Shown piece by piece: positions 10,381 through 23,000 of a DNA stretch of 64,000 nt (position 1 is the stretch's first letter; the number at the start of each line of letters is the position of its first letter). The notes under the pieces were generated by a model. That model saw nothing but the letters and a program-made list of their open reading frames with translations. It searched no databases and was not told the DNA's origin. The position numbers and the translations under genes were made by a program. Source of the stretch: Vanessa cardui (lineage: Eukaryota > Arthropoda > Insecta > Lepidoptera > Nymphalidae); contig NC_061127.1 of assembly GCF_905220365.1 (NCBI RefSeq), positions 7,936,001-8,000,000 of the forward strand, given 5' to 3'.

Positions 10381-13300
10381 CTAACTTTTCCCCGGCCGAT
10401 TTGCACGGCAAAAAGGGAGAAAGATCAAACGATACCCATCCACGGATATTTCAGCGTCAATTAGTCATAGTTTCAGATCGTTAGACACAAAGAAAAAAAT
10501 ATATACATTGAGATTACAGATTTTCTGTTCGTTGATGAAATAAAATATTGTGGAGGAAACTTGTATCTGTCCAATAAAATTCTGCCACATAATCCAAAAA
10601 CTCCGATTGAATAGCATGATCGGATAATCACCAAACTTCCCCATGATATGAGCGAGTAAAGTATTTTGCCCAGCTGTGGGATGCAGAGACTTTAATTTTG
10701 TTTACCAAGGATATTGTTTAATAATATACTATGTAATACTATATTCTCTGTACGGATCCTCAACTTTGTCCAGATATATTTAGATGACTTTTTATAAATC
10801 TCTGATTTCGCTGAGTATTTGTCATTTCATATATGTAGGGAGATAAAATGGGCGAAGATGGAAATGGGTCGAGTATCTGTGAGATTAAAGTAGGTACACA
10901 ACTACACATTTCTGGCTATCAACGGACCCAGCATTTCACTTCAAGATAGCAGACATACGTTATTGCGCTTTCTATTTGATTTGTATGCTCTTACATTTAT
11001 TAAGATTCTTTTTGAAATATATATTTAAATTTTCGTTATATGTTCAAACGACATGATGACATTTTATTTTATTCGGATAGCACCCCGCAAGTTATAATTC
11101 GAATACCGAAATGTTTTAAATAACGTATACCAAAAATTTTATGTAATATGCTTCCATATTAGTTTGATATTGGTGCTTTTTCTGGAATTGTATGAATAAA
11201 TCTGCCAGATTTCAATTTTGAAGGTTAAATGATGCTCTGACACAGTAACCTACTTTAAAGCTATGTTTTATGAAATGATCTTTTAGTCATATATTGTTGA
11301 GTACAATATTTTAAAATCATGCAATATTTACAGTGGATTTTTCGCTTCAAAATTACACATTTCATAAGAATAAACTGCCTAGTATTAAGATAAACAATGG
11401 GTAAATAATTTACCACCAGTCAGTCAATAACAGACCTGAGAACCACCAAGATATTCAGTACACCATGAACTAGGGTATGTTTTCTCGTCTTCAATTGATG
11501 AGTAAATAAGTTTGACCGATATTTTCCTTTTATTTGTTTCGCGTTCAAACTAAATCACCGTAATGGATTCGTTATTCTGAAAATCCTTAACGAGGTGGCT
11601 TATTCGGATAACTTATTATCATAATCATACAGCGAAATTCCAGCGGCACTATGCTGTTACTGTTCAAAATTGACACAACGAATATAAGTACAACACAACA
11701 TAGATGTCGCATCGACAAAATTCGTAAAACCGATCACATCCGAATTGAGCACGCTATCCCAAATTATCAATATTCATTTCTCATGCAAATATGATCTTTA
11801 CACAAACGTAATAACTTGTAGTATTATATGACCTAATATATTAGTCAATTTGACGCGTCGATTTACATGCACTTGCTTTCTCTGACGTGTGAATCTCTAG
11901 CGACGAATAGCGTCGAATGGCGCGATAGGGAGCTATTTCTATTGGTTGTGTAAATCGGCAGTAATCGGTTTTATTTTCATTCCATTGCATTTTCCGATGC
12001 TACATCTAATTTGTGTCGTACTATACTTATATCAAGAAATCAATTTAGAAACGTGTTATATCACTCAAGCTTATTACATATTTACTTGAGATAAAACATC
12101 AAAAACGATTGCTTATTCAGCTACCATTAGCATCGGTTGGCTCGAAGCTGACAAGTCAATAAATCATTTCTCTGCGTAGGCATTTCTTGTCGATTTCATT
12201 GAATAGCGATTTATTCGCGAGGCGCTTACTTGCCGCTTTTAAAGCGCCTAATGCGCCTGTGGGAAATAAAACTTCCTTGTAATCTTGGCGTGTTTTTACA
12301 GCATTATTGAATTTTAAGTCGTACACAGGGATTTCTTTTGAATCTGTTCTGTTTTCTTTGTTAAAATTCTGAATATATGTATTGTTTTAGCATTATTTGG
12401 TATTGTTATTATTAAGTCATTATAATATAAGTAATCAAATCATTTGTAGGTAGGTTATTGTATTAGATATACAACAGCTATGTTTTTATATGTTGATAGA
12501 CACTAGAACTATATATTGTGTGTTTTCGTAAATAAATTAAACACTCGAAACTCCATCTGTCCTCGCATGAGTTACATAATTATTTAATTTATTTTATTCT
12601 TGTAACAGATTATACATCATAAGCATAACATATGCCTCCAGTAATATAAAAAGTATAAACTGTTAATTTAATTATCGTTATTAGAAATATACATAATATA
12701 CTAAAAAATATTACAATAAGTCAGGTCGGCTCGACATTTCCGGTGATACTAAACATAAAAAATAAAAAAATATATACGTTGTCATGTGTCAAAATTTTCA
12801 TTATTCTCTTAATAATATTATGATATCATTAATTGGTGTTTACAAAACAAAGGTAAAATCTAAATATGAACTCAGTTATATTATGATATGAAATGTTTAA
12901 AAAGGATTATTAATCTTTGGGGACGGATTCTTCATGTAGAGATCAATGTGGATATTTGTTACAAAGTCTCTCTATACAGAGAGTAAAGAGATGTATATTT
13001 GTGGAAACCAATGAGGTTTCGTCGGAAAATAAAATGTAAATTCAAACAAAATACTTTTTTGAAGGGACACGTATAATTGAACATTTTACTAAAACTCTAT
13101 AAAAGCTTTTTCCGCCGATAAATATATGATACAACTGCCAATTTCCTTTTCGACTATGTCTTCAGCAATCTAAATATTCTAAAAGGCATAAATCAAAAAA
13201 ACTTAGTATGCATAATGATACTGCACTACCATACGAATTGAAAAAAAAAGACAATATTACTCGGTGTAAGGAATCTGACATTACTTCATACACCCAAATA

Positions 13301-13850
13301 TAATCAAGCATTTAAAAAGTATGGTTTGATAAATAAGCACACAATGCATACATACAGAGACTAAAAATATGAAACTAACTAATACTTTCAATGATGACTT
13401 ATGAAATTACTTTTTATATCAATAGTTTACGAAATATTTTATATTTAATCAATATATGATAAATAAAAAGATCTTGAAGTCTTGGCAAGCGAAATACAAA
13501 GAGATGAAAATAGTTTAGCATGTTCTCGTATTTGCAAGACAATCTTGTGAACATTCGAACAATGCCGAGACAAATTGGTCTGACTAGAGAAGTATCAAAC
13601 AAATTGCTACATAGATCTGCATCTCTGCATCTGCACCTTTGATAATGTCTCATGCATTTACTTTCTTGTAACTCAAACCGTTATTCTCCTTTTACGATAC
13701 TATTATCCATAATAGTATATAGACTTTAGTAGAAGCATTTATATATGTACTTTATTTTTAAGACTTTAAATATTCAAAATGTATATAACTGCACAAATGT
13801 TGGTTTCAGTTATCTCAATACTTATTTATTGTACATCTCTCTTACCTTAT
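10381..13850. other. Intergenic DNA, no gene seen; small inverted-repeat element near 11.9 kb
   Basis: Mostly AT-rich without coding signal. At 11850-11960 a GC-richer segment (gacgaatagcgtcgaatgg in its centre) is bounded by 'cgatttaca' (11859-11867) and its reverse complement 'tgtaaatcg' (11949-11957), which suggests a small MITE-like element. Around 12200-12300 is another GC-richer stretch (gcgaggcgcttacttgccg) of unknown nature. Confidence 0.4.
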
Positions 13851-13857
13851 ACATTAC

Positions 13858-14366
13858 AAGCGGTCGCCCGCGGCTTCGCCCGCGTAGATAACGGTTCATA
13901 ATCAGTCTTCTAATATCCCTACTGCTGAGACACGGTCACATTTGAAGAATTACTGCAACCAGCGCTTGGATCTATTGTGACTCAAATTCGTGATCACAAC
14001 ACCTCAGCCAGACCAACATCAGCCACGAATCTGATGAGGTTCTTAGGGTCGGAGGCCATTATGCCCTCTAAGGACCGGAGTTAGAACATTTTATAGTTCT
14101 ATCTTTTATAGTTTAGGCATCATACGGAAAAAATCAAGATATTTCAAGATATATCAAGTAGATTTTTTCCTTTTTTGTCCGAAAAACCCAAAATATCTTA
14201 CGGAACCCTATTTTTTTTTTCAAAATAAAATTTAGCCTATGTTATGCGGGATTAATTTAGCTTTCGAATGGTGAAAGAATTTTTAAAATCGGTCCAGTAG
14301 TTTTTGAGCCTATTCATTACAACCAAACAAACAAAGTTTTCCTCTTTATAATATTAGTGTAGATTA
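13858..14366 (+). mobile_element. Helitron-like or related dispersed repeat
   Basis: It begins 'gcggtcgcccgcggcttcg' and ends with 'tttgagcctattcattac', 'aaccaaacaaacaaagttt' and 'tataatattagtgtagat'. Both the start with repeated 'cccgcg' and the end near 'ataatattagtgtag' are hallmarks of abundant non-autonomous repeats in butterflies and moths, often classed as Helitrons. The same end in inverse orientation occurs at 30238. No helicase frame is present. The Helitron label is from memory and unproven. Confidence 0.55.
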
Positions 14367-15082
14367 TACCCATGCCTAGGTAAATATTACAGTGCTCTTT
14401 TAAAAATTGAATATGTTAATACTGGCTGCCCGTCCTGAGTACGGGTCAATCCTATCCTTGAAATAAATCATACACCATTGGAGCACTACATACCGTCCAA
14501 TCAAATTAATCCACCAACCCACTCATGCGCAAAAATAATTTTACCGGACTAACCATTTAGGACAAAGAATTTCCTGAATTTCCTCACACAAAGACGTATT
14601 AATGAAGACTTGATTTATGAATGCCATTTTTTAACGCTGAAGTAAATAACATAACGTTATCTATAATACATAGCACATGTACTCAATTATAGATTAAATC
14701 TCTTCATCCTACAACTAACGTGGAAACAACCCAGATTGCATAAGGAATCGGGGCTTGTATTGGATATGCATAGTTTGCGCTCGAATGCCACTCAGGTACC
14801 CCGGGGATACGAGGCGGAGAGGCGAGCCGCATTCAACATTTTGATATTTTGCCACTCTACTATGTGCGATCGAATTCTGTACGTAGTTACGGATAAGTAG
14901 CTTTTGTAAACTTAAGATTGAGTGAAAATAAATAAAATTATAAACATATAACCACACTGAACGTTATATATAGCGTTTATATTATATACGCTTTGTAAAG
15001 CACAGACGATTGGTCATGTGGATACTGAAATTTTAGAGTTCCTTCGAATTACCGTTGAATTTTCATATGCTTAATACAGCAT

Positions 15083-15199
15083 CCACCAACCCGCATTGGC
15101 ACAGCGTGGTGGAATATGTTCCACACCTTCTCCTCAAAGGGAGAGGAGGCCTTTAGCCCAGCAGTGGGAATTTACAGGCTGTTGTTGTTGTTGTTGTTG
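15083..15199 (+). mobile_element. 5'-truncated SINE with 11-bp target duplication
   Basis: This is the 3' part of the tRNA-derived SINE family (accaacccgcattgg, cagcgtggtggaatatgtt, ggcctttagcccagcagtg) with a (GTT)n tail. It is bounded by identical taatacagcat at 15072-15082 and 15200-15210. Truncation at the 5' end plus target duplication is the mark of target-primed reverse transcription by LINE enzymes. The open frame over it (15096-15284) is not a gene. Confidence 0.9.
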
Positions 15200-15389
15200 T
15201 AATACAGCATACACAATCGGCAACCGTCCGTGGAGGAAAACTCGACCGACTATTGTGAATAAGGACCATTCTTGTGGCATATAAGGCATATTGTTAATTA
15301 TTGTTCGTTAATTCACTTTCGTGCATCATTGATTTTTTTTTGGCAGGTGCGTTAATATTTCTGACAAAGTAGACAATAGTTACAATGTG

Positions 15390-15638
15390 ATAGTTATTGG
15401 GTTCCTCTTCTGGGAGCATCTCTCCCTGTGAGGAGAAACTTGAAGCTAATTCTACCAATTGGGATTTTCGGATGCATGTGACAGAATTTCATTTAAATTA
15501 AATACATATAGGTTTTCGTATACGAGGCGAATTATAAACACGAATTAAGTGGTGAAAATTCAGTGGCGATTTCCGGATTTGAACCCGCAATCAGCGGTTA
15601 TGCACGCCTTCTAACAACTGGGCCATATCAGCTCTTTC
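15390..15638 (-). mobile_element. tRNA-derived SINE, divergent subfamily, inverted
   Basis: On the - strand it starts 'gagctgatatggcccagtt', has a box A-like 'tggcccagttg' and a box B-like 'gggttcaaatcc', then a body that differs from the standard family (ccaattggtagaattagc, tctcctcacagggagagat). The head is shared with the 21377 family but the 3' half is not, so it is a separate or strongly diverged subfamily. Confidence 0.7.
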
Positions 15639-18500
15639 AAAAATGTATATTTTTGTTCTTTTGTCAACAATAATTGTCGCGCGAAATGTTCAACCCGTTT
15701 CTTTGTCATTATTATAACTTCCCGCGACGACAAAACGTTACGAAAAAACTTAAAATTCGGAAACAAAAAGCGTTAAATAATTAAAAACAGTCCCATAGTA
15801 AAAGTACCATGCGTCATAATCATCTAGTATTATAGTTAAAGCATTATAATTTAGCAGTATTCTATGAACACAGAATTATCAAGGTAATGCATGTCTTTCA
15901 TACGTTCCAAATAATATTTAGCCGCAAGTACCGATAGATTTTAAATATTTCATGTAATTAAAGTGATTTACGAATATCAATTAATTTACTTTGAGCAAGG
16001 AAAGGATTAATAGCGTCTCACTTTCACATAGTGTACACTAGCTTTAGTCGCAATAAATATCTTGCAATTTGGATCTAATTTTATTCATTTATAAGTGTAT
16101 TCTGGAGAATAATTGCATGTTTAAAATATTCGAATTTTAAGTGCTAATTAGAATCTGATACCCGCGACTGCATCAAAGATTAAAAAAAAACACATAATTT
16201 CTGTATTTTGATGAGTATTATTTTGAAAAATATATCATTTATATCAAAATTAATTACAATCGGGTCAAGCCCAGTTCCAGTTTCCAGTTTTTAACGAACC
16301 ATCTTTGTACATTAATAATAGATCGTTTTTGAATTACGAGTAATACACAACCATAGTCGTAAGTTTTTACATCACATAACTACTTGAGCTTTCGCAAATT
16401 ACGAAACGTTTTTATTTGGGGTGCTTTTGCATTACCTCGTAGACCATTCTACCATTCTACTTGAAACGGATTTTTTGCACTTATTAACCAAGCATCAAAT
16501 TTTTTAATTTAAGTAAAAATATATTTGCCATATATATTAATAAATGCTTACAGAATGATTATTTTTCTATTTACGTTTTAGAAGTATCATTTTTCGCTTA
16601 TTGATAGTAAAACATCTTATATCATTTTGTACACAAGATAACATACTCAACAGGTTTTTTGTAACAATGATTGCTTTACAATGGCATTTTATTATTTGAT
16701 ACGGCCTGAAGGCGATCGTGTTATTTCCCCGGGGCGTTATATTGACTATAAAGCACTGTGGTTTGTAGAAACTAACATACATACATTTCGTAATAGTTTA
16801 ATGTACTTTAACATTGAAAATTTTCGAACTTCTGTCGGTGTAAAAATGTACGCATGGTTTCACAAAAGAATTATTAAATCTGTGATTAACAAGTTTATAT
16901 TTGTTCCTTGAATTAATAGCACGAACGTCATAATTCGAAAACAAATAGGTACTGCACTTTACGAACACTTTCATCTCGTGCTAGATGATGAAAGTGATTG
17001 ACCTATATGTGCAGGATGAAAACCAATGTATCCACAAACTCACATAGGAACAAAACAAAAGTAGATACTTTAGCCAGTGGTGAGTAACTTACAACCTTTA
17101 AGAACATATATAGAATTAATAAATATTCATTAATAAGTGACAGTCAATAAAATAACCAATATAATCCCTTATATTTACTACTATACTACTATTAGTAGTA
17201 ATAATGATAGACCATTTTATAAAATGCGCAAATAGCTCCTCTCTGTACCCGAAATATTAAATGATGCTTTTCGATTTGAAAAGTTAATATAACCTTACAA
17301 AATTTTTAAAGCAGACATCATTTTGTAACTTAAAAGGAGAAAGTTCTCAATCGATCTGTATACCAATTCTTTTTAATTATGATTGCTTTGAATTTTTTTA
17401 ATTATTTAAATAATTGTTTTCTGTTGGGTTAAATACACGTCATCTAAATTTCATTGTATTGGTGATGGTGATTGATAAGTTTTAATTTATTATGGAAAAC
17501 CCATCTCTTGCCTTTTATTGACATCCACTTTATAAATGCAATTAAAAAGGTTAATATTATTATAATAACATTAATTACAAATATAAAACAATTTTGCAAA
17601 AAACTCATAAATATTATCGTTAAAACATTAATGCAACATTATACTGCAGATTTTATTAAGCCGTACAGATTTTCATTTCGCAACAGAAAACTGTAGCCGA
17701 AATTGTTTTACAATATAATTACAGAGAGCCATTGTTCTGAAATACCGCCGTGCTTCGATTTACATTTAGAATGGCCCAATTTGTGCGGATTCGCTACTTC
17801 ATTTGTTTTCATTTCAACATTAAATCCGTTGGAATACTATTGTTTTATTGCACACGAATGAAAATTCAAAATTAATTACCAATACATTTTTCGTTGAAAA
17901 ATGTTGATAAATGCCAGTATTCGTGAACAAATGCATTGTAATAATGAAGCTATTATGAATAGGTCTTTGTTTTACGAATCCAACTTTAACAATTGCATTT
18001 AAAAGTAAGTTTAATATTTTAAATGTATGTATGAAAAGAAGTAGCTAATTTTTATTCTTTTAATTATTTGTTGCAAGTTGGTATCGCGTGAAATTCTACC
18101 ATATGCACCAGTCTGTATTGGGACCGCATGGAAAATTAAACAAGCCTTCTACTAAAAAAATAAGTAGAGTCCTAACAGTGGCATTAGCAGGTTTTTTCTG
18201 GATTGTATTTTTATTTCTTTCATATAATTTCACATAATTAGTAGGATTTTTTTTTTTAAATTTACCCCCAATGTTTTGAAAACCATTTTATCGAGCATAA
18301 ATTGTTAACATCGGTGTGAGTTACAGTTAAACCTTTTTCTGGTCGAAACTTCTGACCCATACAGAATAAATACTTAAGACAGATTGCAAAAGATCAAAGA
18401 GGTAATAACTAATGTGAATTTGTTAAGTAATGTTGTAATTATGGTAGCAACGGTTTGTCGTTCGGTTTCTTTTATTTTCAATAGAAATAACTCAAATATG
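15639..18500. other. AT-rich intergenic DNA, no gene seen
   Basis: No supported exon on either strand; the short open frames are in AT-rich low-complexity sequence. This is the gap between the two genes' 3' ends. Confidence 0.5.
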
Positions 18501-18504
18501 TTTC

Positions 18505-20011
18505 ACTAAAGATCTTTATTTGTTCTTATATTACAATTAACATTATGTACATCATAATAATTACATATATTGTTACAATGGTTAGTAGCAACAATAGATA
18601 TGATACATGAAACTTATCTATCTTAGATCTGCACTGATAATTTATTTGTTATCTATTCAATCAATGAGTAAAACGGTTCCGTCACGTATCCATATTTATT
18701 ATTAAATTTTGCTATTGTTATAATAGAAAATACTTGAAAAATTCGAATTGTGGGAAACATTAAAAATTTTGTATCTTGTTATATGAAAGAAGTTCAAAGA
18801 TAATAAAAATACCTATATCTAATAATACTATACGTGACAGGTAGCCGATTTAAATAAGGAATAATAATTAATGATTCATTATTATTAGTAGACTTCTAAC
18901 GAATTTCATCAATCATTTCACGCTATGATTCATTCATTCATTTCTCAGTATGACGCTACATTTTTTACCCAACATTCAAACAATAATAAACAATTTTTTT
19001 TATTATATTTTATCGTTAAATCGTTATAAGTTATTAATTTATCATTTGGTATTTCTCGATTTGTCGAAAATTTCAGCTTCAGAAATGACAACCTTAAAGC
19101 TAGCTGACAGTTGAGTGTTGCCAGCTTCGAATTCGTTACAAGCCTAATTATAATTTAATTAAGGATTGTCATGTGCTCATCGTTATAATATTTACAATTC
19201 GATTAAAACAGCTATCCTCTTAAAATCTATTTAAATATTAATAGCTTGTTACAAAGAAGATAAATTTAGATAAAAGCTGAAAATACATATTAAATGAATA
19301 TTACAAATGAGATACAAACAAATTCTCGACCCAAATACATAGCGAGGTTTCTCCGCATATCAGAGCATGTAACAGTAAATATTACAATTGAAATATAATT
19401 AACAAATATTATACGTGTATTAAACAACCATTGGCACTATATATTTAACATGTTTGTATGTTGTACATTACGGTGAAGCTTTTGGTTTGATTATCCAACT
19501 AATATTATTCGTATATACACGGCACATTTTGCTAACCTAATATCAAGCAAATCAAAACCTAGTCATCAGTGCATTTTATTTACATTATATAACTTATCTA
19601 CATAAGGTACTTTAATCCACTTCAATTCAAACAAAATACAGACAAATGAATGTATCGTACATTGTCGATACCACAAAATTATCGTTTATAAGGCTTTGTT
19701 TTAGTCAACGGGAAATACGATCTCCCCAAAGTGCATTTGATTTATTTACGATTCGAGATTAATCGAATTGGAAATAGTATTCATGTAGAGAATTGTATTA
19801 TTCATTCGTTCAGTTAAATAGTGTTTTAATTTCATACAATATCGTACAATACATTCATATATTTGCATAAGACACAATTATAACACATAATATATTCACT
19901 TATATATGGTATTAAGGGCATAAATCACGTCTCACAAATAGCACTCCAAGTATCACTATAAACCAAGCACATTGGTTCAATCATTACGCTTCATAGAAGT
20001 CCACTGGTTTG
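18505..20011 (-). other. Probable 3' UTR and gene end of the PPxY membrane-protein gene
   Basis: Downstream of the stop codon at 20014-20012 (- strand) no further exon is seen. Several AATAAA signals on the - strand (TTTATT on the +) occur, one near 18515 within 'gatctttatttgttctta', a good candidate for a distal poly(A) site; nearer signals could also be used. The boundary is inferred. Confidence 0.35.
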
Positions 20012-23000
20012 TTATAAATGTGCTAAAATGTCGATTTCGGAGGGCGGTTGCGTCTGCATGTGCGTTTCGTTTAGTGCTGCAGAGCCGGACACCGTCACTA
20101 TAACAGGCTGAGCTTCTGTGTGGACGATAGTCACGAGGTGTTCGTCCGGATCCTTCTCCTGTTCTGTAGGCTTAGGTAAGGCTTCTATCGTATCGTCGGC
20201 GTATTTTAGGTCGAGGGGAGTGAGAGTGGGAAGCGCGTCTGTCACCGTGACCGGCGGGTCCGCACGGGGAGCGCGGTATGATGGCGGTCCGCTGTATTCG
20301 GAGCCACACCACGCCGCTCCTGTTGACCCTCTATTAAAAAAAAGAAAGGTTTAAAACACCATAGTTTAAAATGAACGTGACATAATTATTTTCACTTTCT
20401 GATTTGGTTGGTGGTTAAGGATTTGAACCAGCTTGGACCCATATTTTTGTCCTTATAATTATCCTTTGCAAATTTTATTTTTTTGGTCGCACCGAAGATT
20501 TAAATCTAAAACGTAATTAGTGTTCCAATTTATGAGATTAAAATAATGAAATTCGAAAAGTTTAATCTTGATTTGTTAGCTAACGAGTGTATCGATTAAC
20601 GATTAGCGCAGTACCTGACTAGACTGGCTGAGTTGGATCTGTATGTAGGTGGCGGGGACACCGCTGGCGCACTTCTGTCGAGGAGAAGTAACCTGGAAAC
20701 AAACGTTTAACTACTTCAGAACTAGACTTGTGTAACATTCGACAGTCACGAAGCAATTGTTATCTGTAGTTTGAATATTTCAAGGAGCTGAGAATTCAAT
20801 TTAAGTTCCGTAACTATTGAATGACGTGGACTTTGTACAAAGAAAAGGGAATATGGTCTGGAATCATGATCATGATTTAAATTCATGTTGTTAGAAATAA
20901 CACGTTATGGTATTCATATTGCTTTTTGCTTTAGAGGTATTATTTTGCTTGATTGACTTGAATAAATTAAAACTACTGACTAAAGCCATGTCAATTTATT
21001 TATTTACAATAAATTACTAGTTATATATTATCTAGGTATTATACATACAAGTTTTATTGCATCTTTAAGATTTGTCGCTAAATCAGATTCTATCAATCTT
21101 TGATGAGTCTCAATAAATGCTATGCTAACTGAACCTGCGGCATTACCGCGCGAAACCCATTATTTTACACCCTCAAGGGGTTATATAAAAAAGTAGCCTG
21201 TGTACGCGGTTTAAGCGTAAATAGTTAGACGACATATTTACTTTCGCATTTATTTTACTAGTATAGATGCAGAAAGGGTTACTGGTAACATAAAAAAGGG
21301 CAATATAATGTAAACATAAGTTAAAATAAATTATATAATGACATTTTGGATTAAATTCGATTTAGTTATAATCCGAGTCGAGATGGCCCAGTGGTTAGAA
21401 CGCGTGCATCTTAACCGATGACTGCGGGTTCAAACCCAGGAGGCAAGCACCGCTGTTTCATGTGCTTAATTTGTCTTTATAATTCATCTCGTGCTCAGCG
21501 GTGAAGGAAAACATCGTGAGGAAACCTGCATGTGACAAATTTCATAGAAATTCTGCCACATGTGTATACCACCAATCCGCATTGGAACAGCGTGGTGGAA
21601 TATGTTCCAAACCTTCTCCTCAAAGGGAGAGGAGGCCTTTAGCCCAGCAGTGGGATTTTACAGGCTGTTGTTGTTGTATAATCCGAAGGTAACTCAAATT
21701 ACCTGAGTCTATACTCTTGCATAGATGCTTGGTAGGTGGGCGGTGGAGGCCTATAATGAAACTCCGGATACAACATGGCCGCGTAAGGATGGTGCGGGCG
21801 AGCGTAGCTCGGTGGAAGGCGGGACACTAAGCGACGACACGATGCCCGCCGGAGCCCCAACAAGGCGCAGGGAGCGTCCCGAGCGCCCAATCGCCACGCT
21901 AAACCAGCCGCTGTCACTAGCACGACACCGATGCCTGAAAATAAACAGTTATATTTACTTACAGATCTCAAGAATTTGATAGAAACTGAGTATTTATATT
22001 CCACTTAACAAAGGACTGGACTCTTGAAGATATTAAAAAGTATTTGTCGTATTGATGATATCCTCTATTGTATGTGGACGAAATTAATTACTAATTGTGT
22101 ATTTCAAAACTCAACACTGATTGGTCAATTTTTGTTGTGTCAAGTTAATTATTAATGGATACTTTTACGTATTTGATCTGTTTTATTTATCCAAAAACCC
22201 GATCAATTACAGCGTTAATAATGCAGGAAGTACAACAAATACGTCTTAACACTTTTACAATGTATATACAATTGTAAATAAAAAAAATCAATATTTGTAC
22301 TCATATAATAATATATTTAACTTATATAATTATAAAGTAATATGTGTTCTATTTTATGCATAAAACTAGAAAGTTTGTACTAACAAGTAGGTAAGGAAAA
22401 TGTGTTGATAAACCTAATGAAAAGAATAATGCAACTCATATTTACATTGACATATTCTGTTAACAGATCTAACGCACAAAGGCGATGGGAGTACGTAAGC
22501 GACTATTTAGATAATTATTTTCGAACTCGTGATCACGGACAATACGTTCCGCTTTGATCTCCCGCGCTAATGGCTCGCACCTGTGCTATTGAAGTTCATA
22601 GAGAAAAGCAGCATTACCTTTGTAAAAGGCCTTTATCGGGTCCGGGCAGTGTTGCAACAACGCTTTCGGTCATGGTAAGTATTTGATAATTTTTCGTAGG
22701 AAGATTTATCATTTATCCTATTGTGATAACGTTTTCTTCGTATGGTTGTCTTTCAAGGTAAAGGTTCCATGAAGACTATGACTACGCATGCGAGGCCGAA
22801 GCTTGTTCATTAGATTGAGTAATAATAAAATAGTATTTAGAAGTTTAAATATTAGTTTCAACGATTCCAGTACAAATGGTGTAACGAATATTCGGTTAGT
22901 TCGTTAATCTCCGGCACAGACTCCATGTTGATGTGTGAAGTTCACTGAGTGACGCGTACAAATTGCTCTAGCGTCAAAACAATAGATCGCTTGCCTGTAA

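Noticed and set aside
15560..15638. Possible tRNA gene (box A and box B present on the - strand)
   Set aside because: No cloverleaf could be formed and the sequence continues as a SINE body; the same holds for all other tRNA-like heads in the window.
20118..20354. 78-codon + strand frame
   Set aside because: Antisense shadow of the last PPxY exon 20330-20012.
20401..20460. tRNA-like phrase 'ttgaaccagcttggaccca' near an intron of the PPxY gene
   Set aside because: Too short and diverged to call a SINE or tRNA.
21501..21692. 63-codon + strand frame containing EQRGGICSKPSPQRERRPLAQQW
   Set aside because: It is the 3' domain of the SINE; the same peptide text appears in other copies, such as 15096-15284.
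21725..21979. 84-codon + strand frame
   Set aside because: Antisense shadow of the PPxY gene exon at 21934-21703, whose GC-rich codons keep other frames open.
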